From the NCBI RefSeq assembly GCF_014493765.1, contig NZ_JACTVJ010000006.1, forward strand, positions 124,001-188,000: a stretch of DNA of 64,000 nucleotides, read 5' to 3'. The stretch comes from Streptomyces polyasparticus. Lineage in GTDB: Bacteria > Actinomycetota > Actinomycetes > Streptomycetales > Streptomycetaceae. Below, in pieces: positions 1 through 8,675 of this stretch. A program made the position numbers and the translations under genes. The stretch's first letter is position 1. Each line of letters opens with the position of its first letter. The notes under the pieces were generated by a model, which did no database searches, was not told the origin of the DNA, and saw only the letters and a program-made list of their open reading frames with translations.

Positions 1-1709
1 TTGCGGCCCTGGCAGCCCGTGAGCTGAAGGAGGGCGAGGAAGGAGCGGTAGATCTGCTCGGAGTGGAACCAGTGGTTGGTACCGGCGCCCATCAGGATCA
101 TGCAGCGGCCGCGGGACTTCTCCGCCGTCTGCGCGAACTCCCGGGCGATCTTGACGGCCTTCGCGGCGGGCACGGAGGTGTGCTGCTCCTGCCACGCCGG
201 GGTGCCCGGGGTCTCCGCGTCCTCGTACGAAGAGGGCCACTGGCCGGGCAGGCCCTCGCGCGCCACCCCGTACTGCGCGAGCTGCAGATCGAAGACGGTG
301 GTGACGAGAGGTCCGTCCTGGCCGCCGAGCCGCGTGGCCGGGACCCCGCGCGTGAGCACCTCGCCGCGGCCCTGGCCGTGTTCGCCGCCCTCGGTGTCGA
401 AGCGGGGGAGCAGGACCTCGACGCCGGTCGCGAACTCCGTCCCGTGCAGCGAGAGTTGCGGGGTGATCGAGCCGAGCTGGAGATTCCACTTGCCGTTGCC
501 GGACTCCGTCCAGCGAAAGCCGAGCGAGCCGTTGGGGACGGCCGGCTGACCGGTGGTCTCGTCGAGGACGACCGTCTTCCACTCGGCGGCCTCGCTGTCC
601 TGCCCGATGTCCGAGGCGCGCAGGAACTTCGAGGGCACGTACGCGCCGTCCTTCTCGGTGAGCGTCACCAGGAAGGGCAGGTCGGTGTACTTGCGGACGT
701 AGTCGTCGAAGAAGTCGGTCTTCTTGTCGACGAAGAACTCCTTGAGGATCACGTGCCCCATGGAGATGGCGAGCGCGGCGTCGGTGCCGGGGTGCGGGTG
801 CAGCCACTCGTCGGCGAACTTCGCGTTGTCCGCGTAGTCCGGCGCGACCACGACCACCTTCTGGCCGCGGTAGCGGGCCTCGGCCATCCAGTGCGCGTCG
901 GGCGTACGGGTCACGGGGACGTTGGAGCCCCACATCATCAGATACGCGGCGTCCCACCAGTCACCTGACTCGGGCACGTCGGTCTGGTCACCGAATACCT
1001 GCGGGGACGCGACCGGGAGGTCCGCGTACCAGTCGTAGAAGGAGAGCATCGGGGCGCCGATGAGGCTCATGAACCGGGCGCCCGCCGCATGCGAGACCAT
1101 CGACATCGCGGGGATCGGCGAGAAGCCGGCGACGCGGTCGGGACCGTACTGCTTGATGGTGTGGACGTGCGCGGCCGCGACGATCTCCAGAGCCTCGTCC
1201 CAGGTCGCGCGCACCAGGCCGCCCTTGCCGCGGGCCTGCTGGTACGTGCGGCGCCTGGCCAGGTCGTTCTGGATGTCGGCCCAGGCCTGCACCGGGTCGC
1301 CGATCCGGGCCTTCGCCTCGCGGTACATGTCCAGGAGGACACCGCGGATGTACGGGTAGCGGACCCGGGTCGGCGAGTACGTGTACCAGGAGAAGGCCGC
1401 GCCCCGGGGGCAGCCGCGCGGCTCGTACTCCGGGCGGTCGGGGCCCACCGACGGATAGTCCGTCTGCTGGGTCTCCCACGTGATGATGCCGTCCTTGACG
1501 TACACCTTCCAGCGGCACGAGCCGGTGCAGTTCACGCCGTGCGTGGAGTTCACGACCTTGTCGTGGCTCCAGCGGTCGCGGTAGAAGGTGTCGGCCTGCC
1601 GTCCGCCCTTGAGCTGCACGCTGTGCATATCGGGGGCGGCCTCGCCGCGCCGGAAGAACTTCCCGGCGCGCAACAGCGCGGCGCCCGGCTCGGTCACTTG
1701 GTCGGTCAC
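1..1709 (-). CDS. narG: Respiratory nitrate reductase alpha subunit (5' part)
   Basis: Catalytic molybdopterin subunit of membrane-bound nitrate reductase, which reduces nitrate to nitrite on the cytoplasmic side with electrons from quinol via NarH/NarI. About 569 codons from the N-terminus are present; the rest runs off the window start. The N-terminal iron-sulfur motif HGVNCTGSC (His-x3-Cys-x3-Cys) is followed by RGCPRG with the next Cys. Other typical stretches are KVVNSTHGVNC, YPYIRGVLLDMYREAK and MMWGSNVPVTRTPDAHW. I chose the GTG at 1709 because it gives the usual NarG N-terminus (VTDQVTEPGAALLRAG) after a GGGAG-like ribosome site. The gene is divergent from the plus-strand genes at 1939 onward. 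narH, narJ and narI would be expected outside the window. Confidence 0.95.
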   Translation of the reverse strand, partial: MTDQVTEPGAALLRAGKFFRRGEAAPDMHSVQLKGGRQADTFYRDRWSHDKVVNSTHGVNCTGSCRWKVYVKDGIITWETQQTDYPSVGPDRPEYEPRGCPRGAAFSWYTYSPTRVRYPYIRGVLLDMYREAKARIGDPVQAWADIQNDLARRRTYQQARGKGGLVRATWDEALEIVAAAHVHTIKQYGPDRVAGFSPIPAMSMVSHAAGARFMSLIGAPMLSFYDWYADLPVASPQVFGDQTDVPESGDWWDAAYLMMWGSNVPVTRTPDAHWMAEARYRGQKVVVVAPDYADNAKFADEWLHPHPGTDAALAISMGHVILKEFFVDKKTDFFDDYVRKYTDLPFLVTLTEKDGAYVPSKFLRASDIGQDSEAAEWKTVVLDETTGQPAVPNGSLGFRWTESGNGKWNLQLGSITPQLSLHGTEFATGVEVLLPRFDTEGGEHGQGRGEVLTRGVPATRLGGQDGPLVTTVFDLQLAQYGVAREGLPGQWPSSYEDAETPGTPAWQEQHTSVPAAKAVKIAREFAQTAEKSRGRCMILMGAGTNHWFHSEQIYRSFLALLQLTGCQGR

Positions 1710-1812
1710 CGCTCGGCTCCCTCGGTCGGCACGTGCGGACACGTATGCGATCGACGGTAAGGCCGGGGGACGAACGGCACATTTCGGCGGACTCCGTAAG
1801 GGGTGCGGCCCC

Positions 1813-1834
1813 GGGGTGTAGCCCGCTACACCCC
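1813..1834. promoter_or_regulatory. Palindromic operator candidate (copy 1)
   Basis: A perfect 9-bp inverted repeat, GGGGTGTAG / CTACACCCC with a 4-nt spacer, lies in the divergent region between narG and the small membrane gene plus sensor kinase. It matches a site at 8760-8781 at 20 of 22 positions. That second site is upstream of the ABC exporter operon. The likely ligand is the response regulator encoded at 3279, but this is inferred from position only. Confidence 0.6.
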
Positions 1835-1891
1835 CTATCGACCAGTGGGCACTGTCGTCACGGCCCCGGGCCGCTCGCGAGGATGGATCAC

Positions 1892-1929
1892 GTCAAGCCA
1901 CGTCCACCTGGTCAAGCCAGGTCCACCTT
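1892..1929 (+). repeat. 19-bp tandem repeat before a start codon
   Basis: Two adjacent 19-bp units (1892-1910 and 1911-1929) beginning GTCAAGCCA agree at 17 of 19 positions. They sit directly upstream of the ribosome site and ATG of the small membrane-protein gene. They could be a regulator half-site pair or a simple slippage duplication. Confidence 0.6.
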
Positions 1930-1938
1930 GGAGTCCTC

Positions 1939-2106
1939 ATGAAGCCCCTGCTCTGGCCGCTGCTCGTCGTCGCCCTCGTCGTCAACGTCTCCAGCAACTT
2001 CCTGTGGGAGAGCGTGCCGCAGGTCGCCGTCTCCGCCCCCTCCGGCGTGGTGTTCCTCGGCTCCGCCCTCGGCCTGTACCTCCTGCGCGACAAGCAGCAG
2101 GCGTAG
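1939..2106 (+). CDS. Small two-helix membrane protein
   Basis: A 55-residue protein of unknown function. It opens with a hydrophobic segment (PLLWPLLVVALVVNVSSNF). A short polar stretch (WESVPQVAVS) follows, then a second hydrophobic segment (GVVFLGSALGLYLL) and a charged tail RDKQQA. A helical hairpin in the membrane is the likely shape. The start is ATG with GGAG eight bases upstream. It lies 30 bp before the sensor kinase gene on the same strand and after the palindrome, so it may be the first gene of the two-component operon and an accessory to sensing. Codon use is typical of the host (G/C third positions), which supports a real gene despite the short length. Confidence 0.7.
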   Translation: MKPLLWPLLVVALVVNVSSNFLWESVPQVAVSAPSGVVFLGSALGLYLLRDKQQA

Positions 2107-2136
2107 CGCACCGCCGCGGCATTTAGCCTGATCACC

Positions 2137-3291
2137 ATGGACGCGGCAATACGACGGGCATGGCTCGCCACCCGGTACCTCCTGATCGGTGCCGGGGTGA
2201 GCCTCGCCTGCTATCTGATGGTCGGGCTGCTTCTTCTCGGGCTCGCCGCGACCCTGCTCGTCGTCGGCGCCGGCATCCTGCCCGAGACCGTGCAGACCGT
2301 ACGGCGCTTCGCGTCCTTCGAGCGGCGCCGGGTCGGGGCCCGTACGGGCGAGGGGGTGCCCGAGGCGTATCTGCCGCTGACCGGGCCGCTCGCCGAACGT
2401 CTGCGCCACGCCACCACCGATCCCGCCACCTACCGTGACCTGCGCTGGGTCCTCGCGCAGCTGCTCTACGGCCTGGTGCTCTGGTATCTCTCCCTGCTCC
2501 TGTGGGTGCCCGCGCTCATCGTCGACGGCATCTGGTGCGGAGTCCTCGGGCGGCGTCCCGTGGTCCTGCCCGTCATCGAGGTACTCGCCGATCTGTCCTG
2601 CTCCTGGACGCGCGCCCTGCTCCAGCCCCCGCCCGGGGCCGACCTCGCCCAGCGCGTGGAGCAGCTCACCGAGACCCGCGCGGGAGCGGTGGCCGCGCAC
2701 GGCGCCGAGCTGCGCCGGATCGAACGCGATCTGCACGACGGCACCCAGGCCCGGCTCGTCGCACTCTCGATGCGGATCGGGCTCGCCAAGCGGGCCTACG
2801 ACCGCGATCCGGAAGCGGCCCGCAAACTCCTCGACGACGCCCAGGACCAGGCCGAACAGGCCCTCGCGGAACTGCGCCATGTCGTACGGGGGATCCATCC
2901 GCCGGTGCTCACGGACCGCGGGCTCGACGGGGCCGTGCGGGCGCTCGCAGCCTCCAGCGGCCTGACCGTGGAGGTGTCGGCCGACGGGGTGGCCGACGGG
3001 CCGCGGGCACCGGCCGCCGTCGAGGCGGCCGCGTACTTCGTGGTCGCCGAAGCGCTCACCAACGCCGCCAAGCACAGCGGGGCGGACACCGCCGAGGTCG
3101 CGCTCTCGCGCATGGACGGAAAGCTCCGGGTGCTCGTACGCGATCACGGTCGTGGGGGAGCGGACGAGTCGGCCGGCAGCGGTCTGGTCGGGGTGCGTCG
3201 CCGCGTGGCCGCACTTGATGGCACCGTGTCCCTGACCAGCCCCGTCGGAGGGCCGACCGAGATCGAAGTGGAGCTGCCGTGCGCGTGGTGA
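2137..3291 (+). CDS. Sensor histidine kinase, NarL-family partner type
   Basis: A 384-residue membrane kinase. Residues about 12-48 and 105-145 form hydrophobic hairpins of a short integral-membrane sensor. The HisKA_3 dimerisation domain follows, with the phospho-acceptor in IERDLHDGTQARLVAL (His200). The HATPase has the N-box EALTNAAKHSG and G-box GSGLVGVRRR. It would autophosphorylate and transfer phosphate to the regulator encoded immediately downstream, whose GTG start overlaps this gene by 13 bases. The ATG has no obvious ribosome site but has TAGCCT seven bases upstream, a pattern consistent with leaderless initiation. Kinases of this small-sensor class often sit beside ABC exporters; one lies 2 kb away. 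Confidence 0.92.
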   Translation: MDAAIRRAWLATRYLLIGAGVSLACYLMVGLLLLGLAATLLVVGAGILPETVQTVRRFASFERRRVGARTGEGVPEAYLPLTGPLAERLRHATTDPATYRDLRWVLAQLLYGLVLWYLSLLLWVPALIVDGIWCGVLGRRPVVLPVIEVLADLSCSWTRALLQPPPGADLAQRVEQLTETRAGAVAAHGAELRRIERDLHDGTQARLVALSMRIGLAKRAYDRDPEAARKLLDDAQDQAEQALAELRHVVRGIHPPVLTDRGLDGAVRALAASSGLTVEVSADGVADGPRAPAAVEAAAYFVVAEALTNAAKHSGADTAEVALSRMDGKLRVLVRDHGRGGADESAGSGLVGVRRRVAALDGTVSLTSPVGGPTEIEVELPCAW

Positions 3292-3923
3292 TCGCCGAGG
3301 ACAACGCCCTCCTGCGGGAGGGCCTCGTCCTGTTGGTGCAGTCGGCGGGCCACGAGGTGGCGGGCGTCGCCTCGACCGGACCCGAGATCCTCCCGCTGCT
3401 GCTCGAACACCGCCCGGACGCGGCCGTGTTGGACGTACGGATGCCGCCCGGCTTCCGGGACGAAGGGCTGCGCGCGGCCCTCGACGCCCGTGAGTCGCTG
3501 CCGGACCTGCCCGTCCTCGTCCTGTCCCAGTACGTCGAGGAGACCTACGCCGCCGAGCTGCTCGGCGGCGGCGCGCGGGGCGTCGGGTATCTGCTCAAGG
3601 ACCGGGTCGGCCGGGTCGACGAGTTCCTCGACGCGCTGGAGCGGGTCGCGTCCGGTGGAACCGCACTCGATCCCGAGGTGGTCACGGAACTGCTCTCACG
3701 GCGGCGCAAGGACTCACCCCTGGAGACGCTCACGGCACGCGAGCGCGAGGTCCTCCAGCTGATGGCCGAGGGCCACGACAACGCGACGATCGCCAAGTCC
3801 CTGGTCATCACGGAACGCTCGGTCCACAAACACATCGGCAACGTCTTCACCAAGCTGGAACTCCCGCCTACGGAGGGCGGGCACCGGCGGGTGCGGGCGG
3901 TGCTGGCTTATCTGAACGGATAG
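3279..3923 (+). CDS. LuxR/NarL-family response regulator
   Basis: A 214-residue regulator with an N-terminal receiver domain: acidic pocket E7/D8, phospho-acceptor Asp52 in AAVLDVRMPP, then a VLVLSQYVEE switch region. A C-terminal LuxR helix-turn-helix covers about residues 145-200 (LTAREREVLQLMAEGHDNATIAKSL ... SVHKHIGNVFTKL). The GTG start at 3279 lies inside the kinase gene, so the pair is translationally coupled. A 22-bp palindrome occurs upstream of this operon and upstream of the ABC exporter operon ending at 5374; it is a reasonable candidate for its binding site, though this is untested. Confidence 0.93.
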   Translation: MRVVIAEDNALLREGLVLLVQSAGHEVAGVASTGPEILPLLLEHRPDAAVLDVRMPPGFRDEGLRAALDARESLPDLPVLVLSQYVEETYAAELLGGGARGVGYLLKDRVGRVDEFLDALERVASGGTALDPEVVTELLSRRRKDSPLETLTAREREVLQLMAEGHDNATIAKSLVITERSVHKHIGNVFTKLELPPTEGGHRRVRAVLAYLNG

Positions 3924-3978
3924 CCGGCTTCCCGCGTTTGCCGTGCGGACCCCGGGCTGGTGGTGGTGAGATGCCCGC

Positions 3979-4290
3979 ATGCGGCCCGAGCATTGCGTGA
4001 CCAGGAACCACATCGACGTATGGCACACGCGCGCCATGCCGTCGGGCGCGGTGCGGATCTCGTTCCGGACGGTGCTGCGCTGCTCGCTCCTGCCACTGGT
4101 CATCTGGACCGGCATCGCGTGCTTCGCGTACGTCGTCTACCACCCTGTCGTGGCGATGGTCCTCGGCGCGATTCTGCTGATGTCGTTCTGCGTGGGGTTC
4201 GGGCTCCGGCGCACTGCGGGGCACTCGGTGCGCTGCAGTGCCTACGGGGCGTTCGGCGGAGTGCTGGACAAGTCGATGGCCGGATTCTGA
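3979..4290 (+). CDS. Hypothetical two-TM membrane protein
   Basis: A 103-residue protein not recognised by family. Residues about 31-52 (TVLRCSLLPLVIWTGIACFAYVVY) and 54-75 (PVVAMVLGAILLMSFCVGFGLRR) are hydrophobic and likely span the membrane. The tail (SVRCSAYGAFGGVLDKSMAGF) is polar. The ATG at 3979 is the best available start, though a closer internal Met (residue 20) is possible and no strong ribosome site is visible. It lies between the response regulator and the aldo/keto reductase on the same strand, 55 bp after the former. Codon bias fits the host. Confidence 0.6.
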   Translation: MRPEHCVTRNHIDVWHTRAMPSGAVRISFRTVLRCSLLPLVIWTGIACFAYVVYHPVVAMVLGAILLMSFCVGFGLRRTAGHSVRCSAYGAFGGVLDKSMAGF

Positions 4291-4382
4291 CGCCCACAAC
4301 CCCCTTGCCTTCGCGTGCACTTCAACACGCAGACTCCTCCGCAGAAGGGCCCGCACCCCGCGGCCCACCACGGAGGACACCC

Positions 4383-5369
4383 ATGCGTTACCGCACCCTT
4401 GGCAGCAACCCCGCCACCCACCGCAAGGTCAGCGTGCTCAGCCTCGGTGCCATGCTGTTCGGAACCCGGACCGACGAGGCGACCGCGTTCGCGATCCTGG
4501 ACCGGTTCGTCGAAGCCGGCGGCAACTTCATCGACACCTCCAACAATTACGCGTTCTGGAACACCGGCGGCCAGGGCGGCGACAGCGAGACCGTCATCGG
4601 CAACTGGCGCCGCAGCCGCGGCATCGGCGACGAGGTCGTCATCGCCACCAAGCTCGGCGCCCGCCCCCTCGCCCCCGGCACCAGCTACACCGACAACCCC
4701 GAGGGCCTGAGCGCCAAGGCGATCCGCGAGGCCGCCGAGGGCAGTCGCGAGCGCCTCGGGATGGAGAAGCTCGACCTGCTGTACGCGCACATCGAGGACC
4801 CGAGGACCCCGCTCCAGGAGACCGTCGAAGGCTTCGCCGCGCTCGTCGAGGAAGGCACCGTCGGCATGCTCGGGGTGAGCAACCACTGGACGTGGAAGGT
4901 CGAGCGGGCCCGCGCCATCGCGGCCGCCGCGGGCCTGCCCGGCTACGAGGTGCTGCAGTACCACCACACGTATCTGCGCCGCCGCGCCGACATCCCCGGC
5001 CAGCTCTCGCAGGACGGCGACATCGGCTGCTTCACCGGCGAACTGCAGAGCTACGTACGCGCCAACCCGGAGCTCACCCTGGTCGCGTACAGCCCGCTGC
5101 TCGCCGGCGCCTACACCCGCGCCGACAAGCCGCTCGACTACCCGCTGGAGCACGCCGGCACGACCAAGCGCCGGGCTGTCCTGGACGAGGTGGCGAAGGA
5201 GACCGGGGCCACCGTCAACCAGGTCGTGCTCTCCTGGCTGATCGACAGCGACATCCCGACCGTCCCGCTCGCGGGCGCGTCCTCGCTGGAGCAGCTGGAG
5301 GAGAACCTGGCCGCGGTCGACCTGGTGCTCAGCGCCGACCAGCGCGCTCGGCTCGACGCCGCCAACTGA
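4383..5369 (+). CDS. Aldo/keto reductase
   Basis: A 328-residue NADPH-dependent oxidoreductase of the aldo/keto reductase superfamily (TIM barrel), predicted cytosolic. It starts MRYRTLGSN, with the catalytic Asp in NFIDTSNNYAF (Asp plus the Tyr of the tetrad). Lys is in VVIATKLGAR, and the equivalent of the catalytic His lies in LLYAHIEDPRTPL. The C-terminal nucleotide-binding region is typical (VPLAGASSLEQLEENL). The ATG at 4383 has GGAGGA 7 bases upstream. The substrate cannot be told from sequence. It is convergent with the ABC permease gene, whose stop lies only four bases away. Confidence 0.93.
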   Translation: MRYRTLGSNPATHRKVSVLSLGAMLFGTRTDEATAFAILDRFVEAGGNFIDTSNNYAFWNTGGQGGDSETVIGNWRRSRGIGDEVVIATKLGARPLAPGTSYTDNPEGLSAKAIREAAEGSRERLGMEKLDLLYAHIEDPRTPLQETVEGFAALVEEGTVGMLGVSNHWTWKVERARAIAAAAGLPGYEVLQYHHTYLRRRADIPGQLSQDGDIGCFTGELQSYVRANPELTLVAYSPLLAGAYTRADKPLDYPLEHAGTTKRRAVLDEVAKETGATVNQVVLSWLIDSDIPTVPLAGASSLEQLEENLAAVDLVLSADQRARLDAAN

Positions 5370-5373
5370 CGGC

Positions 5374-7890
5374 TCACCGCGCGGCCGCACGGGTCGGCAG
5401 CAGCGTGCCCGCGCAGGCCGTGACCGCCACCGCGCCCACGATCGACACGGCCGTTCCCAGGGGGAGATACGGGAGTGCGTGCGCGGTGGAGAAGGCGAAG
5501 GCGAGCAGGGGGACGGCGGCCACCACCGTCCCCACCGCCAGACCGGTCAGGGTCACGACGGCCGCCTCGGCGCGCAGCATCCCGCGCACCTGCCGGCGCC
5601 CGGCACCCACCCGGCGCAGCAGTCGAAGGCCGGGCCTGCGGCCCACGCCGATCAGGGTGAGGGTGCTGAGCACCGCGATCATCGTGAACGCACCGATGGC
5701 GGCCACGGCCACCTGGCTCAGCCGCTCGTTGAGCGTCTGGTCGGGGAGCGTGAGATGCAGCGGACGGGCCTCGGTCACCTCGGCGCCCGGGTGCCGCTCC
5801 AGTGCGGAACGTATCGCCGGGACATCGGCATCCGGCGCGGTCGCCACCAGGATCTCGCCCGCGCCGGGGGACGTCATGTGGCGGGCCAGCTCCTCGCGCG
5901 AGAACATCAACTCACCCAGTGCCAGGCCGCGTTCGTGCACGGCGACCACGGTGAGCGTGCGCTCCTCGCCGTCGCCGAAGCGCACCTGTACGCGGGATCC
6001 GATGTGCAGGGCCTGGGCCCGTGCGCGGTCGCTGCCGACCGAGACGGTGCCGGGGCGCAGCTCGTCCAGCGAGCCCTCGACCGTCTTCGGGTCGAGCGTC
6101 CGCGTCAGTCCCCCGGGCGTGACCCCCAGTGCCGGGAGCCGGTCGAGTGCGGGCGAGCCCGCCTGCTTGGCGGCCACGACGACCGTGCTGCGGACGACCT
6201 CCGTGGCGGCCGTGACGCCCGCCATGCGGCGGATCTCCTGGGCCGATCCACCACCTGTCACCTGCAGTTGGGCGTGCAGGGCCGCGGCGGCCTGGCGCTC
6301 ACCGGTCTGCTGCATCGTCGCTCCCGCGCCGAGCTGCACCACGGCGAACGCCGTCACCAGCACGATCGGCGTGATCGCCGCACCGAAGCGGGCGGTGTGC
6401 GCCCTCAACTCGGCCGCGGCGAGCTGCCCTTGGGGCCCCGTCCGGCGCAGCCACGGTCCGATGACGGCGAGCGCACCACGCGCGATCCACGGCCCCAGCA
6501 CCGCACAGCCGATCACCATCGTGAGCGCCGCCGTGCTCGCCGCCATCGCCGCGGCGGCACCGCTCTGCGTCACGGACACCCCTGCCGAACCGACGCCGAG
6601 ACCGAGGAGCACGAGCCCGGCGATACGACGCCCCTGGCCGGGCGTCGCCACGGCGCCGCGTGCCTCGCCGAGAGCCCGCGCGGGCCTGATGCGAGCGGCT
6701 CGCGCACAGCCGAACAGCGCGGTCAGGCGGGCCGCTCCGATCGTGAGTCCGGCCGTGACCAGGGGGGCGGTGAACAGCCAGGCAGGGGTGGGCAGTTCGA
6801 GGCCGGACGGCAGAGCGCCGCCGGCCTTGAGGAGCTGCAGCAGACCGAGGAAGGCCGGTACGGACAGGAGTGCGCCGAGCAGTGCGGGGCGCACGCTGAC
6901 GCGCAGCACCTCGCGGCCGACAGTCGCGCGGAGCTGACGCGGGGAGGAGCCCACGGCCCGCAAGAGGGCGAGTTCCCCCGAGCGCTGCCGCAGGGCCTGG
7001 CCCACCAGTGAGGAGATCACGAGGAGGGCGACCATGAGCAGGGTCGCCGCGATCGATCCGAGCAGTTCCAGCGCACCGGTCCGTGCGGCCGGGGCGTCGA
7101 GGTGCTCGGCGAGACCGCGCCCGTCGCCCGTGAGCACCCGCAGGGGCCGGACGTCGTCCTGCGCGCGGTGCGGGGCGCTGACGTCACGGGCTCCCGCCTT
7201 GTCGAGCGCGGCTCGTGCCCGCTCGTACAACTCCTGCTGACCTACGCCGCGTTGCGGCAGCAGACCGATGACGTCGACGGACCCGGGGTGGCGCCCGAGG
7301 GCGCGCGTCTGTGCGTCCGTGAAGTACGCGGCGCCGTGGCCTTGTGCCACGCCTACGACCTCGTACGACTGCGAGGTGCCGTTCGCGTCCAGGCTCAGCG
7401 GCCGGCCGAGCCCGGGGTTCCGGTCCTGCGACACGACGACCTCGCCGGGGTGCGCGGGCGCCCGGCCCTCCAGGAGTGCGTACGGCGCCAACTGCGCCGC
7501 GCTCCACGGGTGTCCGTCGACCTCCCGGCCGTCGCCCGAGGTCAGAGGAATGGACACGTCGGGTACGGCGGCCCGCACCCCGTCCACGCCCCGCAGTACG
7601 TCGACCGTCGAACTCGGCATCCGTACGCGCTCGGTGAGCGCCGCCGTCGCCGTCTCCGGGTCCGAACCCCAGGGCTTCGCCGTGTACCGGGTGGACTGGT
7701 CGCCGGCCACCACGACCGGAGCGGCGGCGTACCGTTCGACGCGTGCGTGCCCGAGCGCCGTGGCGGCGATCGCGAGCGCGAACGAGCCGAGCAGCGCGGA
7801 GGTCAGGACGAGCGCGGCGGTCACCGCGGCCCAGGACCTGCGGTGCATCCGGTGTGCGCGGACGGCCGGCAGGGAGGCTGCGCTGCTCAT
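5374..7890 (-). CDS. FtsX-like ABC transporter permease
   Basis: An 838-residue permease of the MacB/FtsX (type VII) ABC family, acting in the membrane to export or mechanotransmit. An N-terminal TM (about 17-45) is followed by a large extracytoplasmic domain. A first FtsX block contains GELALLRAVGSSPRQLR; a second extracytoplasmic domain and a final TM block (about 720-838) include GRRPGLRLLRRVGAGRRQVR. The real start is the ATG at 7890 (MSSAASLPAVRAHRMHRRSW), which overlaps the ATPase stop as ATGA; an upstream in-frame ATG would read 40 residues of unrelated sequence. It forms an operon with the ATPase. Its operator candidate is at 8760. Confidence 0.93.
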   Translation of the reverse strand: MSSAASLPAVRAHRMHRRSWAAVTAALVLTSALLGSFALAIAATALGHARVERYAAAPVVVAGDQSTRYTAKPWGSDPETATAALTERVRMPSSTVDVLRGVDGVRAAVPDVSIPLTSGDGREVDGHPWSAAQLAPYALLEGRAPAHPGEVVVSQDRNPGLGRPLSLDANGTSQSYEVVGVAQGHGAAYFTDAQTRALGRHPGSVDVIGLLPQRGVGQQELYERARAALDKAGARDVSAPHRAQDDVRPLRVLTGDGRGLAEHLDAPAARTGALELLGSIAATLLMVALLVISSLVGQALRQRSGELALLRAVGSSPRQLRATVGREVLRVSVRPALLGALLSVPAFLGLLQLLKAGGALPSGLELPTPAWLFTAPLVTAGLTIGAARLTALFGCARAARIRPARALGEARGAVATPGQGRRIAGLVLLGLGVGSAGVSVTQSGAAAAMAASTAALTMVIGCAVLGPWIARGALAVIGPWLRRTGPQGQLAAAELRAHTARFGAAITPIVLVTAFAVVQLGAGATMQQTGERQAAAALHAQLQVTGGGSAQEIRRMAGVTAATEVVRSTVVVAAKQAGSPALDRLPALGVTPGGLTRTLDPKTVEGSLDELRPGTVSVGSDRARAQALHIGSRVQVRFGDGEERTLTVVAVHERGLALGELMFSREELARHMTSPGAGEILVATAPDADVPAIRSALERHPGAEVTEARPLHLTLPDQTLNERLSQVAVAAIGAFTMIAVLSTLTLIGVGRRPGLRLLRRVGAGRRQVRGMLRAEAAVVTLTGLAVGTVVAAVPLLAFAFSTAHALPYLPLGTAVSIVGAVAVTACAGTLLPTRAAAR

Positions 7891-8675
7891 GCCGCCGCCC
7901 TCCGTGTGTGCCCCAACGTCCGCAGAACGTCCCGTACTTGACCCGCGACCGGCCGCTCCACGCGGTCCACCAGACGCCCCTCGTGCAGGAACACCGCCTC
8001 GTCCGCCCACTCCGCGGCCACGGGATCGTGCGTGACCATCACCACGGCCTGGCCGTGCATGTCCACCGCATTGCGCAGCAATGCCAGCACCTCCGCCGCC
8101 GTCACCGGATCGAGCGCCCCGGTCGGTTCGTCCGCGAACACCACCGCGGGCTCCGTGACCAGGGCGCGGGCGATGGCCACCCGCTGCTGCTGACCGCCGG
8201 AGAGCTGCGCGGGGGAGTCCTCGGCACGGTCGGCCAGACCGACCGAGGCCAGCGCCCGCAGGGCACGCGCGTCACGGTCGTCGGACGCACCGGCGAGCAG
8301 CAGAGGCAGCCCGGCGTTCTCCAGGACGCTGAGCGAAGGCACCAGATTCAGCGCCTGGAACACGAAGCCCACCCGGTCACGCCGTACCCGGGTCAGCGCG
8401 GCCTCGTCGAGCCCTGACAGATCCGTGCCCCCGATCCGTACCGTCCCCGTGCTCGGCCGGTCGAGCCCGGCCGCGCACTGCAGCAGCGTCGACTTGCCGG
8501 ACCCGGAGCGGCCCATGACGGCCAGCAGCCGCCCGGCGGGAACGCGGAGCGTGACCTCGTCGAGCGCGCGCACCCCTGCGCGGTACTCGCGCGTCACGCC
8601 GTCCAGCTCAAGAGCGGCCACGGGCCCGGCCACCGCCGTCCCACCCGTGCCTGAACCCCTGCTTCGCCTGAACAT
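7887..8675 (-). CDS. ABC transporter ATP-binding protein (MacB/LolD type)
   Basis: A 262-residue cytoplasmic ATPase that powers the FtsX-type permease encoded downstream (ATGA overlap). Walker A is GRSGSGKST, the Q-loop region is GFVFQALNLVPSL, the signature is LSGGQQQR, Walker B is AVVFADEPTGALD, and the switch His is in VMVTHDPVAAEWAD. These fit the LolD/MacB subfamily used for lipoprotein, peptide or drug export. The first about 20 residues (RRSRGSGTGGTAVAGP) are low-complexity, and an internal start could be used. The promoter region holds a palindrome shared with the nearby two-component operon, suggesting control by that system. Confidence 0.95.
   Translation of the reverse strand: MFRRSRGSGTGGTAVAGPVAALELDGVTREYRAGVRALDEVTLRVPAGRLLAVMGRSGSGKSTLLQCAAGLDRPSTGTVRIGGTDLSGLDEAALTRVRRDRVGFVFQALNLVPSLSVLENAGLPLLLAGASDDRDARALRALASVGLADRAEDSPAQLSGGQQQRVAIARALVTEPAVVFADEPTGALDPVTAAEVLALLRNAVDMHGQAVVMVTHDPVAAEWADEAVFLHEGRLVDRVERPVAGQVRDVLRTLGHTRRAAA

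Noticed and set aside
4238-6937. 899-codon open frame on the plus strand
   Set aside because: It covers the aldo/keto reductase in another frame and the FtsX permease antisense. Its protein is Arg/Pro/Ala-rich and family-less, a common artefact of high G/C third positions.
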